A DNA stretch of 64,000 bases from Gordonia amarae NBRC 15530 (GTDB taxonomy: Bacteria; Actinomycetota; Actinomycetes; Mycobacteriales; Mycobacteriaceae). The stretch is from NCBI RefSeq assembly GCF_000241345.1, contig NZ_BAED01000051.1:1-64000 (forward strand). Reading direction: 5' to 3'. A program made the translations under genes and the position numbers. The notes under the pieces are model-generated. The model was not told the origin of the DNA, searched no databases, and worked only from the letters and a program-made list of their open reading frames with translations. Below, piece after piece: positions 45,185-54,880 of the stretch. How positions within the stretch are numbered: position 1 is the first letter of the stretch; every line of letters starts with the position of its first letter.

Positions 45185-47205
45185 GCCGATGTTCCTCCGG
45201 TCACCTTCTGCCCTCCGATTTCCTGGGTTGGCGACGGGGCGGTGTCCGCCGGATCCGGTGGCGGGGGACTGGGCCGCCGGAGCCTGGCCGCGAGACCGAG
45301 TGCGGCGTCACCGAACTGGGCGATGACACCCTCGGGGTTGCGGGCCACGGCGATGGCTCCGAGTCCGAACAGGATGGTGGGCACCTCGGCCAGATCCGAG
45401 GGCAGGTAGTTGTCGAAGATCGCGGGCATCAGATAGAACAGCACGCCGGCCACCAGCGCGGCGACGATCGACCGGGACCCGATGGTCACCAGGACCGCCA
45501 GCCACACCATCCCCAGAAAGGGGCTGAAACTCTCGGGCAGGGTCGACCCGAAGTTCATCGCGAGGAAACCGCCGCCCACGGCGGCGACGAAGGTGGCCGG
45601 TGCGGTCAGCAGCACCTTCACGGTGGCGATGCTCAGTCCGAGTGTGCGCGAACCGTTCTCGCTCCACCGCACGGCGCTGATCGCCAGACCGGTGGTGGAG
45701 CGGCGAAGGTTGAAGACTCCGAACGCGACCACCGCGAACACGGCCAGCGCGAGATAGGCGAAAGAGGTGCTGTCGGAGACGAAGTCGGGGCGCAACAGCG
45801 CCACACCCATGCCGTAGTTGGCGATGCTGTCGGTGGTGAACACCAGTGTGGTGATCAGCAGACCGAAGCTCAGCGTCACCAGTGCCACGTACAGGTCGCC
45901 GAGCCGGATGGTGATAATGCCGATGAGCACACCGACAGGGGTGACCACGACGGCCGCCGCCACAATGGCCAGGAGCGGGGACCAGCCCTGGTTGGTGGCC
46001 AGTTCGGCGGCGATGATCGCGCCGAGGCCCGCGAAGGTGATCTGGGACAGCCACACCATGCCGCCCTCACCGACGACCAGGGTGTACGAGAGCATCGCGA
46101 TGGCCAGGCAGATACCGGCGGTGATCCGCGCCGTCCAGTACTCGTCGAGACCGGTGGGCAGGATCGCGATCACCACGAATACGATCGCGGCCGCGATGAA
46201 CCCGGGCCTGCGCCACAGCGGCCGGTCGGAGAAGTCCCTTGTGCTGGAGATGTTCTCGTCGGCCTGAGTGCTGATGGCGCGGTCGAGGCCGCCGCTGCTG
46301 ACCAGGTCGCCGGCCTGCCCGCGGAAGGCGTGATAGATCAGGAACAGCAGCATCAGCACGAACGGCACGCTCGGCACGAGTTTGGCGGCGACGTCGCTGT
46401 CGGCGTTGACGAACCTCTGCACCACGCCGGTGATCACACCGATCAGCAGCGCGACGCCGATCGCGACGCCGAGGTTGCGGAGCCGCGCGGCCACGACCGC
46501 GGCGAACGCGGTGGCCATCAGCCCGGTCATCGCCTCCGACGAGAGGCCGGCGGTGGGGGCGAGCAGGATGCCCGCGAGCCCGGCGAGCACACTGCTGGCC
46601 GCCCACACGCCGATCGAGACGCGTCCCGGGCTGATGCCGTTGAGTGCGGTCATTGCCTCCGAGTCGACCAGTGCCCGTACCTTGAGACCGACGGAGGTCA
46701 AGCGCAGCAACCCGATGCCGGTCGCCAGCACCACCAGCAGTCCGAGGTAGGTGGCGATCTGGTCACCGTTGATGGCGGTGTCGAACACGGTCACCACGCC
46801 GAGTGGCCGCGGCGCCAGGCCGGGGGCGGTGGGGTTGGTGAGCTTGCCGAAGATCAGGTTGACCAGCGGCGGCAGCGCCACCGACAGACCGATGGTCGCG
46901 ACGAGCTTGACCAGCGTCGACCGCAGCCGCAGATGCCGGAACAGTACGGCGTACAGCGCGATCCCGAGCAGCGGGGCGAACACGCCCAGGCTCACGACCG
47001 CCGAGGCGAGGATGCCCCAGCTCTGCTCGGTGTTGAGGAAGTAGTAGCAGCGGGCCACCGTGTAGGCCATCGCGGCGAACGCCAGGTTGAAGATCCCGGA
47101 CGCCACGTAGGTGATCACCAGCGATCCGGCGGCGATCGCGTAGATCGCGCCGAGCGACAGACCTACCAGGACATACGAGAGCACACGCACCCTCCAGGGC
47201 ATCAT
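45181..47205 (-). CDS. Fused LivH-LivM permease of a branched-chain amino acid type ABC transporter
   Basis: About 674 residues carrying both permeases in one chain. The N-terminal half (VLSYVLVGLSLGAIYAIAAGSLVITYVASGIFNLAFAAMAY) is LivH; after a hydrophilic linker near residue 320 (SSGGLDRAISTQADENISSTRDFS) the LivM half begins at RRPGFIAAAIVFVVIAIL. Total about 17 helices. The start is uncertain: ATG 47205 or 47202 directly precede the first helix, and ATG 47262 adds 19 residues. The open frame continues upstream to 47547 but overlaps the divergent promoter and binding-protein gene. Substrate may be an amino acid, amide or urea. Confidence 0.88.
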   Translation of the reverse strand: MMPWRVRVLSYVLVGLSLGAIYAIAAGSLVITYVASGIFNLAFAAMAYTVARCYYFLNTEQSWGILASAVVSLGVFAPLLGIALYAVLFRHLRLRSTLVKLVATIGLSVALPPLVNLIFGKLTNPTAPGLAPRPLGVVTVFDTAINGDQIATYLGLLVVLATGIGLLRLTSVGLKVRALVDSEAMTALNGISPGRVSIGVWAASSVLAGLAGILLAPTAGLSSEAMTGLMATAFAAVVAARLRNLGVAIGVALLIGVITGVVQRFVNADSDVAAKLVPSVPFVLMLLFLIYHAFRGQAGDLVSSGGLDRAISTQADENISSTRDFSDRPLWRRPGFIAAAIVFVVIAILPTGLDEYWTARITAGICLAIAMLSYTLVVGEGGMVWLSQITFAGLGAIIAAELATNQGWSPLLAIVAAAVVVTPVGVLIGIITIRLGDLYVALVTLSFGLLITTLVFTTDSIANYGMGVALLRPDFVSDSTSFAYLALAVFAVVAFGVFNLRRSTTGLAISAVRWSENGSRTLGLSIATVKVLLTAPATFVAAVGGGFLAMNFGSTLPESFSPFLGMVWLAVLVTIGSRSIVAALVAGVLFYLMPAIFDNYLPSDLAEVPTILFGLGAIAVARNPEGVIAQFGDAALGLAARLRRPSPPPPDPADTAPSPTQEIGGQKVTGGTSA

Positions 47206-47280
47206 CGACGGGCTTGTTCCGGACCGGGTCTGCCCGATGTGGGGGATTTCCGATCTCTGCATGTTAACGTGGCGGAAGAC

Positions 47281-47317
47281 ACAACAGTTGTCAACTCCGA
47301 AAGGGCAACAGTAAGGG
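47281..47317. promoter_or_regulatory. Divergent promoter region with overlapping palindromes between livHM and its binding protein gene
   Basis: ACAACAGTTGT (47281-47291) and GTTGTCAAC (47287-47295) are nested inverted repeats. On the plus strand TTGTCA (47288-47293) and TAAGGG (47312-47317), 18 bp apart, make a candidate promoter for the binding protein. On the minus strand the same site reads TTGACA. One regulator could therefore control both directions. Confidence 0.45.
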
Positions 47318-47389
47318 TCTTCCAGAGTTGGGGGACGCTGGTTTTCCGATGTCGGAGCCGAGTGTTTCTGTGAAGGCTGGTGAGGGATT

Positions 47390-48607
47390 TTGCGAAAAAC
47401 TGCTGTCCGGGCCGCGGGCGTTCTCGCCGCGGTGACGATGTTGGCGTCGGCGTGCGGTGGTGGCGACGACGAGGGTACGTCCGCGGGCGGGTCGGTGAAG
47501 GTCGGTCTGCTGATGTCGCAGAGCGGCCCGGCGAGTGCGGCGTTCAAGGGTGTTGATCAGGCGATGCAGGCGCGGTTCAAGGCGTACCAGGCTTCCGGCG
47601 GTCCCTGCTCGTCCACCCAGTTCAACCTGGTGACCGCCGACGACCAGTCCGGCCCCCAGGGGGCGCTGGCCGGTGCGCAGAAGCTGATCCAGCAGGACAA
47701 GGTGTACGCGATGGTCGGCATCTCGTCGTACTTCTTCGGTGCCGCCCAGTTCGTCACCACCGCGGGTAAGTCGACGCCGGTGATCGGCGGCGCGTTCGAC
47801 GCCGCGCCGCAGTGGCTGCAGTCGGGCAACAACCTGTTCGCCGCCGCCCCCAAGGTGCCCGACTTCGACAAGACCTACGCGACCATCGGTGAGTACTGGA
47901 AGAAGATGGGCGTCACCAAGGTGGCGGCGGTGTCGTACGACACCGAATCCTCCCGTAAGGGCGCCGAGCAGATCCTGCGCTCAGCCGACAAGGCGGGCCT
48001 GCAACGCGGCCTGTTCTACGACAAGCTGGCACTCGGGTCCAGTGATGTCGGTTCGATTGTGCTGGGAATCAAGAACTCCGGTGCTCAGGCGGTGTTCCTG
48101 CCGGTGAATCCGGAGACCTCGATGGCCATCATCGCCGGACTCAAGCAGTCGGGTGTGCAGCTCAAGAGCGTGATGTCGGCGTCCGGCTACGGCGGCGACC
48201 TGCTGGCCTCGGCGCCGGCGGTGAAGGGTGCCCAGGGCATGACATTCATGCCACAGTTCAGCCCGGTTGAGCTGAACACCCCTGCCACGCAGAAGTATTC
48301 GGAGGCCCTCAAGAAGTACGCGGGGTCGGCCACCGGCATCCCCACCTTCGGTCAGACCTACGGCTGGTGGGCCGCGGACCTGTTGATCTACGGCCTGGAG
48401 AAGGCCGGTTGTGATGCGTCGCAGGCCGATTTCATGACCACGCTGCGCGCCGACGAGAACTGGGACGCGGGCGGCCTGTTCCCGCTCAAGCGCAGCTTCA
48501 CCAAGATCTCACCCGACAAGGAGTGCTACTACCTGATCGATCTGCAGGGCAACGCGTTCGTGCCCCGCAAGGACGCCGAGCCCGTGTGCGGTGACGTGAT
48601 CAAGTAG
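47390..48607 (+). CDS. Periplasmic-binding lipoprotein of the Liv-type ABC transporter
   Basis: 405 residues. The signal peptide RKTAVRAAGVLAAVTMLASAC ends in a lipobox with Cys22 as lipid anchor, followed by a GGGDDEGTSAGGS linker, so it is tethered outside the membrane. The rest is a type 1 receptor-binding fold (VKVGLLMSQSGPASAAFKGVDQAMQARF, VYAMVGISSYFFGAAQFV). TTG start with GGTGAGGG upstream; translation reads M. Divergent from livHM-G-F, for which it surely delivers ligand. Lgt, encoded at 29.4 kb, would lipidate it. Confidence 0.9.
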   Translation: MRKTAVRAAGVLAAVTMLASACGGGDDEGTSAGGSVKVGLLMSQSGPASAAFKGVDQAMQARFKAYQASGGPCSSTQFNLVTADDQSGPQGALAGAQKLIQQDKVYAMVGISSYFFGAAQFVTTAGKSTPVIGGAFDAAPQWLQSGNNLFAAAPKVPDFDKTYATIGEYWKKMGVTKVAAVSYDTESSRKGAEQILRSADKAGLQRGLFYDKLALGSSDVGSIVLGIKNSGAQAVFLPVNPETSMAIIAGLKQSGVQLKSVMSASGYGGDLLASAPAVKGAQGMTFMPQFSPVELNTPATQKYSEALKKYAGSATGIPTFGQTYGWWAADLLIYGLEKAGCDASQADFMTTLRADENWDAGGLFPLKRSFTKISPDKECYYLIDLQGNAFVPRKDAEPVCGDVIK

Positions 48608-48643
48608 CAGTTCTCCGTTGGTGCCCGGATCGGCCTGCGGCTT

Positions 48644-49933
48644 CTACTTCAGGAAGTGGAAGTCGTAGGCCGATTCGGCGTGCTGGCCGTCGTCGATGCC
48701 GTCCGCCTCGTGCTGGCGGTCGGCCCGCAGACCGATGATGCGGTCGATGGCCACGGCCAGGAGCGCGGTCACGGCCATGGCGTACGCCATCACCGCGATG
48801 ACGGCCACAGCCTGCCGCCAGAGCTGGTCGATGCCGCCGCCGTAGAACAGGCCGTCGACACCGGAGGGTGCCGAACCGCTGCCGACGAGACCGATCATCA
48901 GGGTTCCGACCACACCGCTGACGAAGTGAACGCCCACCACGTCGAGGGAGTCGTCGTAGCGCCAGCGGAACTTCAGTTCGATGGCCATGCAACTGATGGC
49001 TCCGGCTGCCACGCCGACCGCGAGTGCGCCCACGGGAGTGACCGCCGAACAGGACGGGGTGATCGCCACCAGCCCGGCCACCACGCCCGACGCCGCGCCG
49101 AACGACGTCGGATGCCCGTGCCGGATCTGTTCGACGACCAGCCACGCCACCATCGACGCCGCGCCCGCACCGAGGGTGTTGACGGCGATCAGCGCGGCGG
49201 ACCCGTCGGCCGCGAGGGCCGACCCGGCGTTGAAACCGAACCAGCCGAACCACAGCAATCCCGCGCCGAGCATGACGTAGGGGAGGTTGTGCGGCCGCAT
49301 CGGATCCTTCGGCCAGCCCCGCCGCCGGCCGATGATCAGGGCGAGCACCAACGCCGAAGCACCCGAGTTGATCTCGACGGCCGTACCGCCGGCGAAGTCG
49401 ATTGCCCGCAGATGCGAGACGATCCAGCCGCCGTCCGCGGCGGTCAGTCCGGGAGCGCTGAACACCCAGTGCGCCACGGGCAGATACACGAGGACCGACC
49501 AGGCGGTGGCGAAGATGATCCACGACGCGAAGCGCATCCGGTCGGCCACGGCGCCGGCGATGAGGGCGACAGTCACCATCGCGAATCCGGCCTGGAAGGC
49601 GACGAACAGGATCGCCGGGATCTTTCCCACCAGCGGCGTGCCGTGCCCGCCGCCGTTCCCGTAGAGGTGTTCAAGCCCGGCGAAGCTGGTCAGATCACCG
49701 ATCAAGCCGCCGTGATCCTCCCCGAACACCAGTGAGTATCCGAACGTCACCCACACGATCCACACGATCGGAATCGACGTCAGGCACATCATCATCATGT
49801 TGAGGACGCTCTTGGAGCGCACCATGCCGCCGTAGAAGAGGGCAAGTGCCGGCGTCATCAGCAAGACCAGCGCGAACGCCACCAGCATCCACGCGGTGTC
49901 GCCCCCGTCGGGGGTGCCATGCGCAGGGAACAT
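48644..49933 (-). CDS. amt: Ammonium transporter Amt
   Basis: 429-residue channel with eleven predicted helices. Conserved features are TAWMLVAFALVLLMTPALALFYGGMVRSKS, GFAMVTVALIAGAVADRM, DFAGGTAVEINSGASALV (the ammonium signature) and FGWFGFNAGSAL with pore residues, and twin-His segments near GVHFVSG. ATG 49933 has GGAAGGA before it; the longer frame is unsupported. No glnK follows downstream, so PII control, if any, acts from a distant gene. The 200 bp upstream (49934-50133) hold no clear feature. Confidence 0.93.
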   Translation of the reverse strand: MFPAHGTPDGGDTAWMLVAFALVLLMTPALALFYGGMVRSKSVLNMMMMCLTSIPIVWIVWVTFGYSLVFGEDHGGLIGDLTSFAGLEHLYGNGGGHGTPLVGKIPAILFVAFQAGFAMVTVALIAGAVADRMRFASWIIFATAWSVLVYLPVAHWVFSAPGLTAADGGWIVSHLRAIDFAGGTAVEINSGASALVLALIIGRRRGWPKDPMRPHNLPYVMLGAGLLWFGWFGFNAGSALAADGSAALIAVNTLGAGAASMVAWLVVEQIRHGHPTSFGAASGVVAGLVAITPSCSAVTPVGALAVGVAAGAISCMAIELKFRWRYDDSLDVVGVHFVSGVVGTLMIGLVGSGSAPSGVDGLFYGGGIDQLWRQAVAVIAVMAYAMAVTALLAVAIDRIIGLRADRQHEADGIDDGQHAESAYDFHFLK

Positions 49934-50133
49934 TATCGTGTCCTTCCGTCGTTGCGGGCGACGAAAGTCTAGCCGCCGGGCGGCGGGTGCTCGACGGCAA
50001 TCTGATGATGCCGCAACGATTTCCGGCATTTCGGGCACATGGTGACCTGGCCGGCCGGCAGGTCCCGACAGGTCGGCAGCGGGCCCCGGCCCTTCGGCCT
50101 CGCGCGGTGGCGTGCGGCTTGCCTGCCGTCACT

Positions 50134-51456
50134 TCACACAGTGGACAGCGCAGCCCTGTTCCGGGTGGCAGATTCGAGTTTTATTGTTCGCCTGAGGAAT
50201 TCGATGGTCTCCTGGAATCCGGAAGGGTCTCCGATACGGAGGCCGTCGAGGATTGCAGGTATCGGGATACCGATGGTCCGGACCCGCACGCGGCGCGACC
50301 CGGACTCACCGGGCACGGTCAGTTCCATCAGCGTCGACACCGGATCGCCGGATTCGACGGGATGAATCAGGTAGGACGTGGGTATCGCGGTGAACCCCAC
50401 ATAGCATTGCGCGTACAGCAGCAGCTGGTAGGTGTCCGCGGGGGATACGTCGTTGCCACCGCAATAGCGCTTGTACTTGGCGTCGATGGCGACGGCGCTG
50501 AACCTGTCGGTGACGACGAGGTCGGGTGCGACCGATCGGCCCGAGTTCACTCCGTCGACGGTGATCAGTGACGGGTTGTGCCGTTGCGTTTCGATGAGCA
50601 GTCCGTCCGCCTCGAAGGCGTGCGACACCAGGCGTTCCACGAACCGCTCGAAGAGGGTGTTCATGTTGATCAGAAATGCGGTCGCGGACTGGGTGTTCGC
50701 TGAGCTGACGGCATCGACCTGGGCGAGCCGCAGCAGGGCCCGGCACCACGTGTGCACGCTGCGATACTGCTCGGTCCGGCGGCCGTACACGATTCGATGA
50801 GACAACAGTCGTGCCGTGTCGGGCAGGGTCGGCGCGAGTGCGGACAGGCGTTCGGCGAGGGCCGCGGCGCGTCGTCGCACACTCATCTCGGTGGCCGCGC
50901 GCCGGGCGGCGTTGACGCCGGCGAGGAGAAGATGATTTTCGATGTTGCGGTGGTCGAACTCGTCGAAGGTGCAGGCGAGCCGGTCGAGCTGGGCGAAATG
51001 TGTGGTGGCCTGGCGGTAGACATCGAGTCTTCCGCGAAGGTACGGCAGATCGTCGGCGTGCCCCCGATAGTCACGAACCAGCCCACGGGCGAACAGCACC
51101 TCCGTGGCGTGTACCACCAGGCGGCACAGGATCTGCAGCGCGTCCTCGTCCGGATCGGCGGACAGATCGCGCAGGAACCGGGGGAGGTGGTCGGGTGTCA
51201 GGCCCTCGGCCACCGCGAGCATGGTCAGGACGCCGAGGTTGTTTCCGGCGAGCTTGGGGATCACCCGGACGCTCAGATCGGAGGTTAGGTCGATGGTGCC
51301 GACCCACGATGACGCCTTGATCGCGACGCGTCCGCCCGCCAGCCACTCGACCCCCAGCCGGGCGCCGAGTTCCCGCGAAATCTGTTCCCGCCGTGGTGCG
51401 TCCGGTGCGGGCTGATCGTCAGCGAATGCTGTTGCGTACTCGGGCAGTTCAATCAT
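50134..51456 (-). CDS. mcrC: McrC, nuclease subunit of a type IV modification-dependent restriction system
   Basis: 440 residues. The N-terminal half (ISRELGARLGVEWLAGGRVAIKASSWVGTIDL, LTMLAVAEGL) forms the McrB-contacting beta fold. The C-terminal half has a PD-(D/E)xK nuclease: RSVAPDLVVTDRFSAVAIDAKYKRY, followed by QLLLYAQCY. It is encoded 13 bp after mcrB on the same strand. With McrB it should cut DNA that carries modified cytosine. Confidence 0.88.
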   Translation of the reverse strand: MIELPEYATAFADDQPAPDAPRREQISRELGARLGVEWLAGGRVAIKASSWVGTIDLTSDLSVRVIPKLAGNNLGVLTMLAVAEGLTPDHLPRFLRDLSADPDEDALQILCRLVVHATEVLFARGLVRDYRGHADDLPYLRGRLDVYRQATTHFAQLDRLACTFDEFDHRNIENHLLLAGVNAARRAATEMSVRRRAAALAERLSALAPTLPDTARLLSHRIVYGRRTEQYRSVHTWCRALLRLAQVDAVSSANTQSATAFLINMNTLFERFVERLVSHAFEADGLLIETQRHNPSLITVDGVNSGRSVAPDLVVTDRFSAVAIDAKYKRYCGGNDVSPADTYQLLLYAQCYVGFTAIPTSYLIHPVESGDPVSTLMELTVPGESGSRRVRVRTIGIPIPAILDGLRIGDPSGFQETIEFLRRTIKLESATRNRAALSTV

Positions 51457-51469
51457 TCGGCATCATCGG

Positions 51470-53575
51470 TCATTCGGCATCGTCGGTCTGAGCCTTGATC
51501 TCGTAGGCGGCCACCAGTGACGCCACGAGCAGGCTGTCGTCGTCGATCAGGGTGTGCAGTTGCTGCTCGCCGACGTCAACGATGTCGGGTCCCAGGAATT
51601 GGGCCAATGCGTTGTAGTCGTCGTAGACGATCTCCTGCAGCAGCGGAATGATGTCGGTGCGGATGATGTCACCGAAGTCTTCGGCGGACTCGATGGGCTT
51701 TCCGCCGTCGAGGAAGAATGAATGCCCGACCTGTCGTTCGCGCCCGGCGATTCGCGTTATTCGGCGGTTGAGTTCGATCAAGAACTGATCGAGCGGCAGA
51801 TCGTCGATGACGGCGTTGGAGAGCACCTCCGGATCGGGCATGAGTTCGACGAAACCGAACCTGCGGCGCAGCGCGGCATCGAGGGACCGGATGCTCTGGT
51901 CGGCGGTGTTCATCGTCCCGAGCACGATGAGGTTGGGTGGGATCGACAGTGGCTCACCGGATGCCGGTAATGTGACCGTCTCGCCTCGTCTGCCACGCTC
52001 GATCACGGTCATCAACTCGCCGAAGACACGGGGTACGTCGGCCCGGTTGATCTCGTCGATGAGGATGACATAGCGCTGGTCGGGGTGCCGGTCCGCCTCG
52101 CGCGCAACGGTTTTCATGATTCCTGGCCGGAGTTCCAGAGTCAGTTCGGTGCTGCCCGACCGGGGCCGGAACCCTTCGATGAAGTCCTCGTAGGCGTAGG
52201 AGGCGTGGAAGGTCACCTCAGTCAGCCGGCTCATCGCGGCGGCACCACTCGGGACCGGCTCAGCCGGGCCGCCGGTGGGTGCCGAAGCATCGCCACCGAG
52301 CAACCAGCCGGCAAATCTCTTGGCGGCCCTGGTTTTTCCTGTTCCGGGTGGCCCGTAGAACACGATCTGGCCCTTGCGGTTCAGGATCTTGTTCCACCGG
52401 ACGAAGTCGCCCTCGTCCTCGATGAGGTGTGCAAAGGCCTCTTTGGCCTGGTCGGTGGAGGCGTCGTCGGCCGGTGCGTCGTTGTCGGCGAAGATGGCCT
52501 CGAACTGGCTGACCGTCACCTTCGAGATCGTGGTGAACGCCCATTTCTTCACCGGTGTGGACAGTGTGCGTTCTTCGAGATCGTCCCACTTCATGGTGAT
52601 CGTGTGTTTGTATTCGTCCCGTTCGGGGCGCCACTGATATCCGGGTGAGACAACGGTTCCGACCCCGGCGATCTGCGACGTCCCGCGGTTCGCGATCACC
52701 CTGTCGCCCTCCTTGATCTCCCGTAGACGCCATACCTCGGTGCCTTTGGCGGTGATCTTCGGCTTGGAATTGTTGTACTCGGCGGCGTAGTGGGCGGAAA
52801 ACGCTTCGCGGAACTCCTCTTCCGTGTCGAACAGGGTCAGATCGCCCACATCGTCCCAGCCCACACAGATGTACCCGCCGTCGCGGCACTCCTCCCACAG
52901 TGAGGCCTGTGGCCCCGGGGCGATCTTCCAGATCTTGGGTGCGTGGTATCCCGGGGGCGGCGACCAGGCGTACAACAGTCCGATGAAGTCGAGCGGGTCC
53001 ACGCCGGCGAGCCGCGGAAAGCTGCGCAGGTGTTCGAGGATCCGCCGGTTGACATCGATCGCATCCCCGGAATGGTCCAGGTCGAGTTCTTCGGCGAAGT
53101 GCACGAGATGGTTGTACGAGTAGATCGGCAGAACCTGATCGGGGAAGTAGAGGAACAGCGACTTGAGCCGGACTGTCTTGGCCCCACGGAGGATGTCGAT
53201 CTCCGCGGTCTTGGCCCACTCGCCGGCCTGGGCGAGCTCAAACATCCGGACGAATCCGGTCCGGAGTCGCTGCCAGGCGTCATCGACCCCCGCGAAGCCG
53301 CTGGGGAAGGACCATTCGCCGTTCGCTCTGCGGAAGACGACGTGTTTGGTCGCGCTGCCACCCCGGATACTGCCCAAGTTGGGAGTGCCGAACTCCAGCT
53401 GGTGTGAGTATCCCGGGGTGCTCGCCCCCGTTCCGAGGGCGTAGTCGTCGAGTGTCATGTCCGGCCACCGCTCGAGGGGGAACCGTTCGAGGAAGGAGTC
53501 ATGCTCGTCCTGCTGGGTGGCGCGAAGAGATTCGGGCCGCTCCACCAGTGCCTGTACTGATTCCTCGAATAGCAA
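51470..53575 (-). CDS. mcrB: McrB-type AAA+ GTPase with an EVE-like modified-base reader
   Basis: 701 residues in three parts. Residues 1-190 are an alpha-helical N-terminal domain (FPLERWPDMTLDDYAL, LGSIRGGSATKHVVF). Residues about 205-350 are an EVE/PUA-like reader: IWKIAPGPQASLWEECRDGG, ICVGWDDVGDL, GDRVIANRGTSQIAGVGTVV. The rest is the McrB motor with Walker A YGPPGTGKTRAAKRFA, Walker B YVILIDEINRADVPRVFGEL and the McrB signature GTMNTADQSIRSLDAALRRRF. The start is TTG 53575 with AGGAG 5 nt upstream. The reader differs from the DUF3578 domain of E. coli McrB, so the base recognised may also differ. Confidence 0.88.
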   Translation of the reverse strand: MLFEESVQALVERPESLRATQQDEHDSFLERFPLERWPDMTLDDYALGTGASTPGYSHQLEFGTPNLGSIRGGSATKHVVFRRANGEWSFPSGFAGVDDAWQRLRTGFVRMFELAQAGEWAKTAEIDILRGAKTVRLKSLFLYFPDQVLPIYSYNHLVHFAEELDLDHSGDAIDVNRRILEHLRSFPRLAGVDPLDFIGLLYAWSPPPGYHAPKIWKIAPGPQASLWEECRDGGYICVGWDDVGDLTLFDTEEEFREAFSAHYAAEYNNSKPKITAKGTEVWRLREIKEGDRVIANRGTSQIAGVGTVVSPGYQWRPERDEYKHTITMKWDDLEERTLSTPVKKWAFTTISKVTVSQFEAIFADNDAPADDASTDQAKEAFAHLIEDEGDFVRWNKILNRKGQIVFYGPPGTGKTRAAKRFAGWLLGGDASAPTGGPAEPVPSGAAAMSRLTEVTFHASYAYEDFIEGFRPRSGSTELTLELRPGIMKTVAREADRHPDQRYVILIDEINRADVPRVFGELMTVIERGRRGETVTLPASGEPLSIPPNLIVLGTMNTADQSIRSLDAALRRRFGFVELMPDPEVLSNAVIDDLPLDQFLIELNRRITRIAGRERQVGHSFFLDGGKPIESAEDFGDIIRTDIIPLLQEIVYDDYNALAQFLGPDIVDVGEQQLHTLIDDDSLLVASLVAAYEIKAQTDDAE

Positions 53576-53583
53576 CGCTGCTC

Positions 53584-54867
53584 CTACCTGTCGACTAGGT
53601 TGCCGGAGCCCATCCTAGTTGTGGCCCTCTCATCTCCTTCGGCCCGGCTGAGAGCGAAGGCGGTCACCGCGATGAGTGCCGATGCCGCCATGACGACGGC
53701 CATCGGGGCGGCGGTGTCTTCGCCGCCGAGACCGACGAGCGGGGAGACAACGGCGGCCAGGCCGAACTGCAGGGCGCCCAGGACGGCCGACGCGCTGCCG
53801 GCCGCCGCCGGCACGGCGCCGAGGGCCAGAGCCGTCGCATTGCCAAGGATCAGGCCGAGCGAGGCGACGGTGACGAACAGTGGGACGCTCAGCCAGATGG
53901 GGTCGACGCCGGTGGCCACCAGGATGCCCACGGCGGCGACGCCGGCGGTCATCAGGCCGACGCCGGTGGCGAGCATGCCCCGCACCGAGTGGGTGGCGGT
54001 GAGCCGGGCGGCGATACCGCTGACGATCATCAGCGCGAAGGCGTTGCAGCCGAAGGCGATTCCGTACGCCATGCTGCTCAGGCCCATCATGTCCTGATAG
54101 ACGAACGGCGAGGCGGAGATGTAGGCCATCATCACCGCGAACGAGAACCCGAAGGTCAGGGTGTAGGAGAGGAATTCGCGTGACCGGAGTGCCGCGTTCG
54201 GCGAACCACTCTGTTCCCGCAGGACTTTGAGTTCGGCACGGCGCAGGGCGGGGAAGGTCTCCCGGATACCGGCGACCACACATGCCAGCATGATCACGGC
54301 CAGGCCCAGGACGACTGTGAGGATGCCGCGCCAGCCGATCGGGTCCACCAGGAAGCCGCCGACCATGGGTGCGATGACAGGGGCGATGCCGCCGACGATC
54401 ATCATCAGGCTGAACGCGCGCGCCGCGGCCTTGCCGTGCGCCACGTCGGAGATGATGGCGCGGCCGATCACCATGCCGGCGGCGCCGCCGATGCCCTGGA
54501 CGAGCCGTGCGGCCACGAGTATCGCCACGTTGGGGGCGATCACGGCGGCGATGCTCGCGACCACGCACAGCACGGCGCCGATCAGCAGCGGCCGCAGCCG
54601 GCCGAACCGGTCCGACAGCGGTCCGAAGATCAACTGCCCGATGGTGATTCCCACGAGAAACGCGGTGAGCGTGAGCTGCACCGCCGACGTTGAGGTGGAC
54701 AGGTCCTCGGACATCGCCGGGAATGCGGGCAGGTAGAGGTCGATCGAGAGCGGGGCGACCGCGGACAGTAGGGCGAGGATCACGAGCAGCTTGTTGCCCA
54801 TGGTGCCGGTGCCGACGGCAGCGGAGTGTGGCGTATCGGTCGTCGACGCGGGTGGTGCCTGTTTCAT
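53584..54867 (-). CDS. Bcr/CflA family drug efflux transporter (MFS)
   Basis: 427 residues, 12 helices. Family marks are LSAVAPLSIDLYLPAFPAMSEDL, the MFS loop GPLSDRFGRLRPLLIG, RLVQGIGGAAGMVIGRAIISDV, and GFLVDPIGWRGILTVV. It exports drugs by proton antiport. Divergent from a marR gene, with an AT-rich operator-like region between, which suggests repression by that MarR protein. Its stop lies 8 bp before mcrB, so mcrBC may be read from the same promoter. Confidence 0.9.
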   Translation of the reverse strand: MKQAPPASTTDTPHSAAVGTGTMGNKLLVILALLSAVAPLSIDLYLPAFPAMSEDLSTSTSAVQLTLTAFLVGITIGQLIFGPLSDRFGRLRPLLIGAVLCVVASIAAVIAPNVAILVAARLVQGIGGAAGMVIGRAIISDVAHGKAAARAFSLMMIVGGIAPVIAPMVGGFLVDPIGWRGILTVVLGLAVIMLACVVAGIRETFPALRRAELKVLREQSGSPNAALRSREFLSYTLTFGFSFAVMMAYISASPFVYQDMMGLSSMAYGIAFGCNAFALMIVSGIAARLTATHSVRGMLATGVGLMTAGVAAVGILVATGVDPIWLSVPLFVTVASLGLILGNATALALGAVPAAAGSASAVLGALQFGLAAVVSPLVGLGGEDTAAPMAVVMAASALIAVTAFALSRAEGDERATTRMGSGNLVDR

Positions 54868-54880
54868 GTGGTTGTTCCTC

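Noticed and set aside
45172..47373. 733-codon open frame on the plus strand opposite livHM
   Set aside because: Product is a low-complexity Gly/Gln/Arg/His string, a shadow of the hydrophobic permease codons.
53584..54867. MFS gene as an integral part of the defence system
   Set aside because: It is a standard Bcr/CflA pump with its own divergent MarR; adjacency to mcrBC alone does not make it a defence component.
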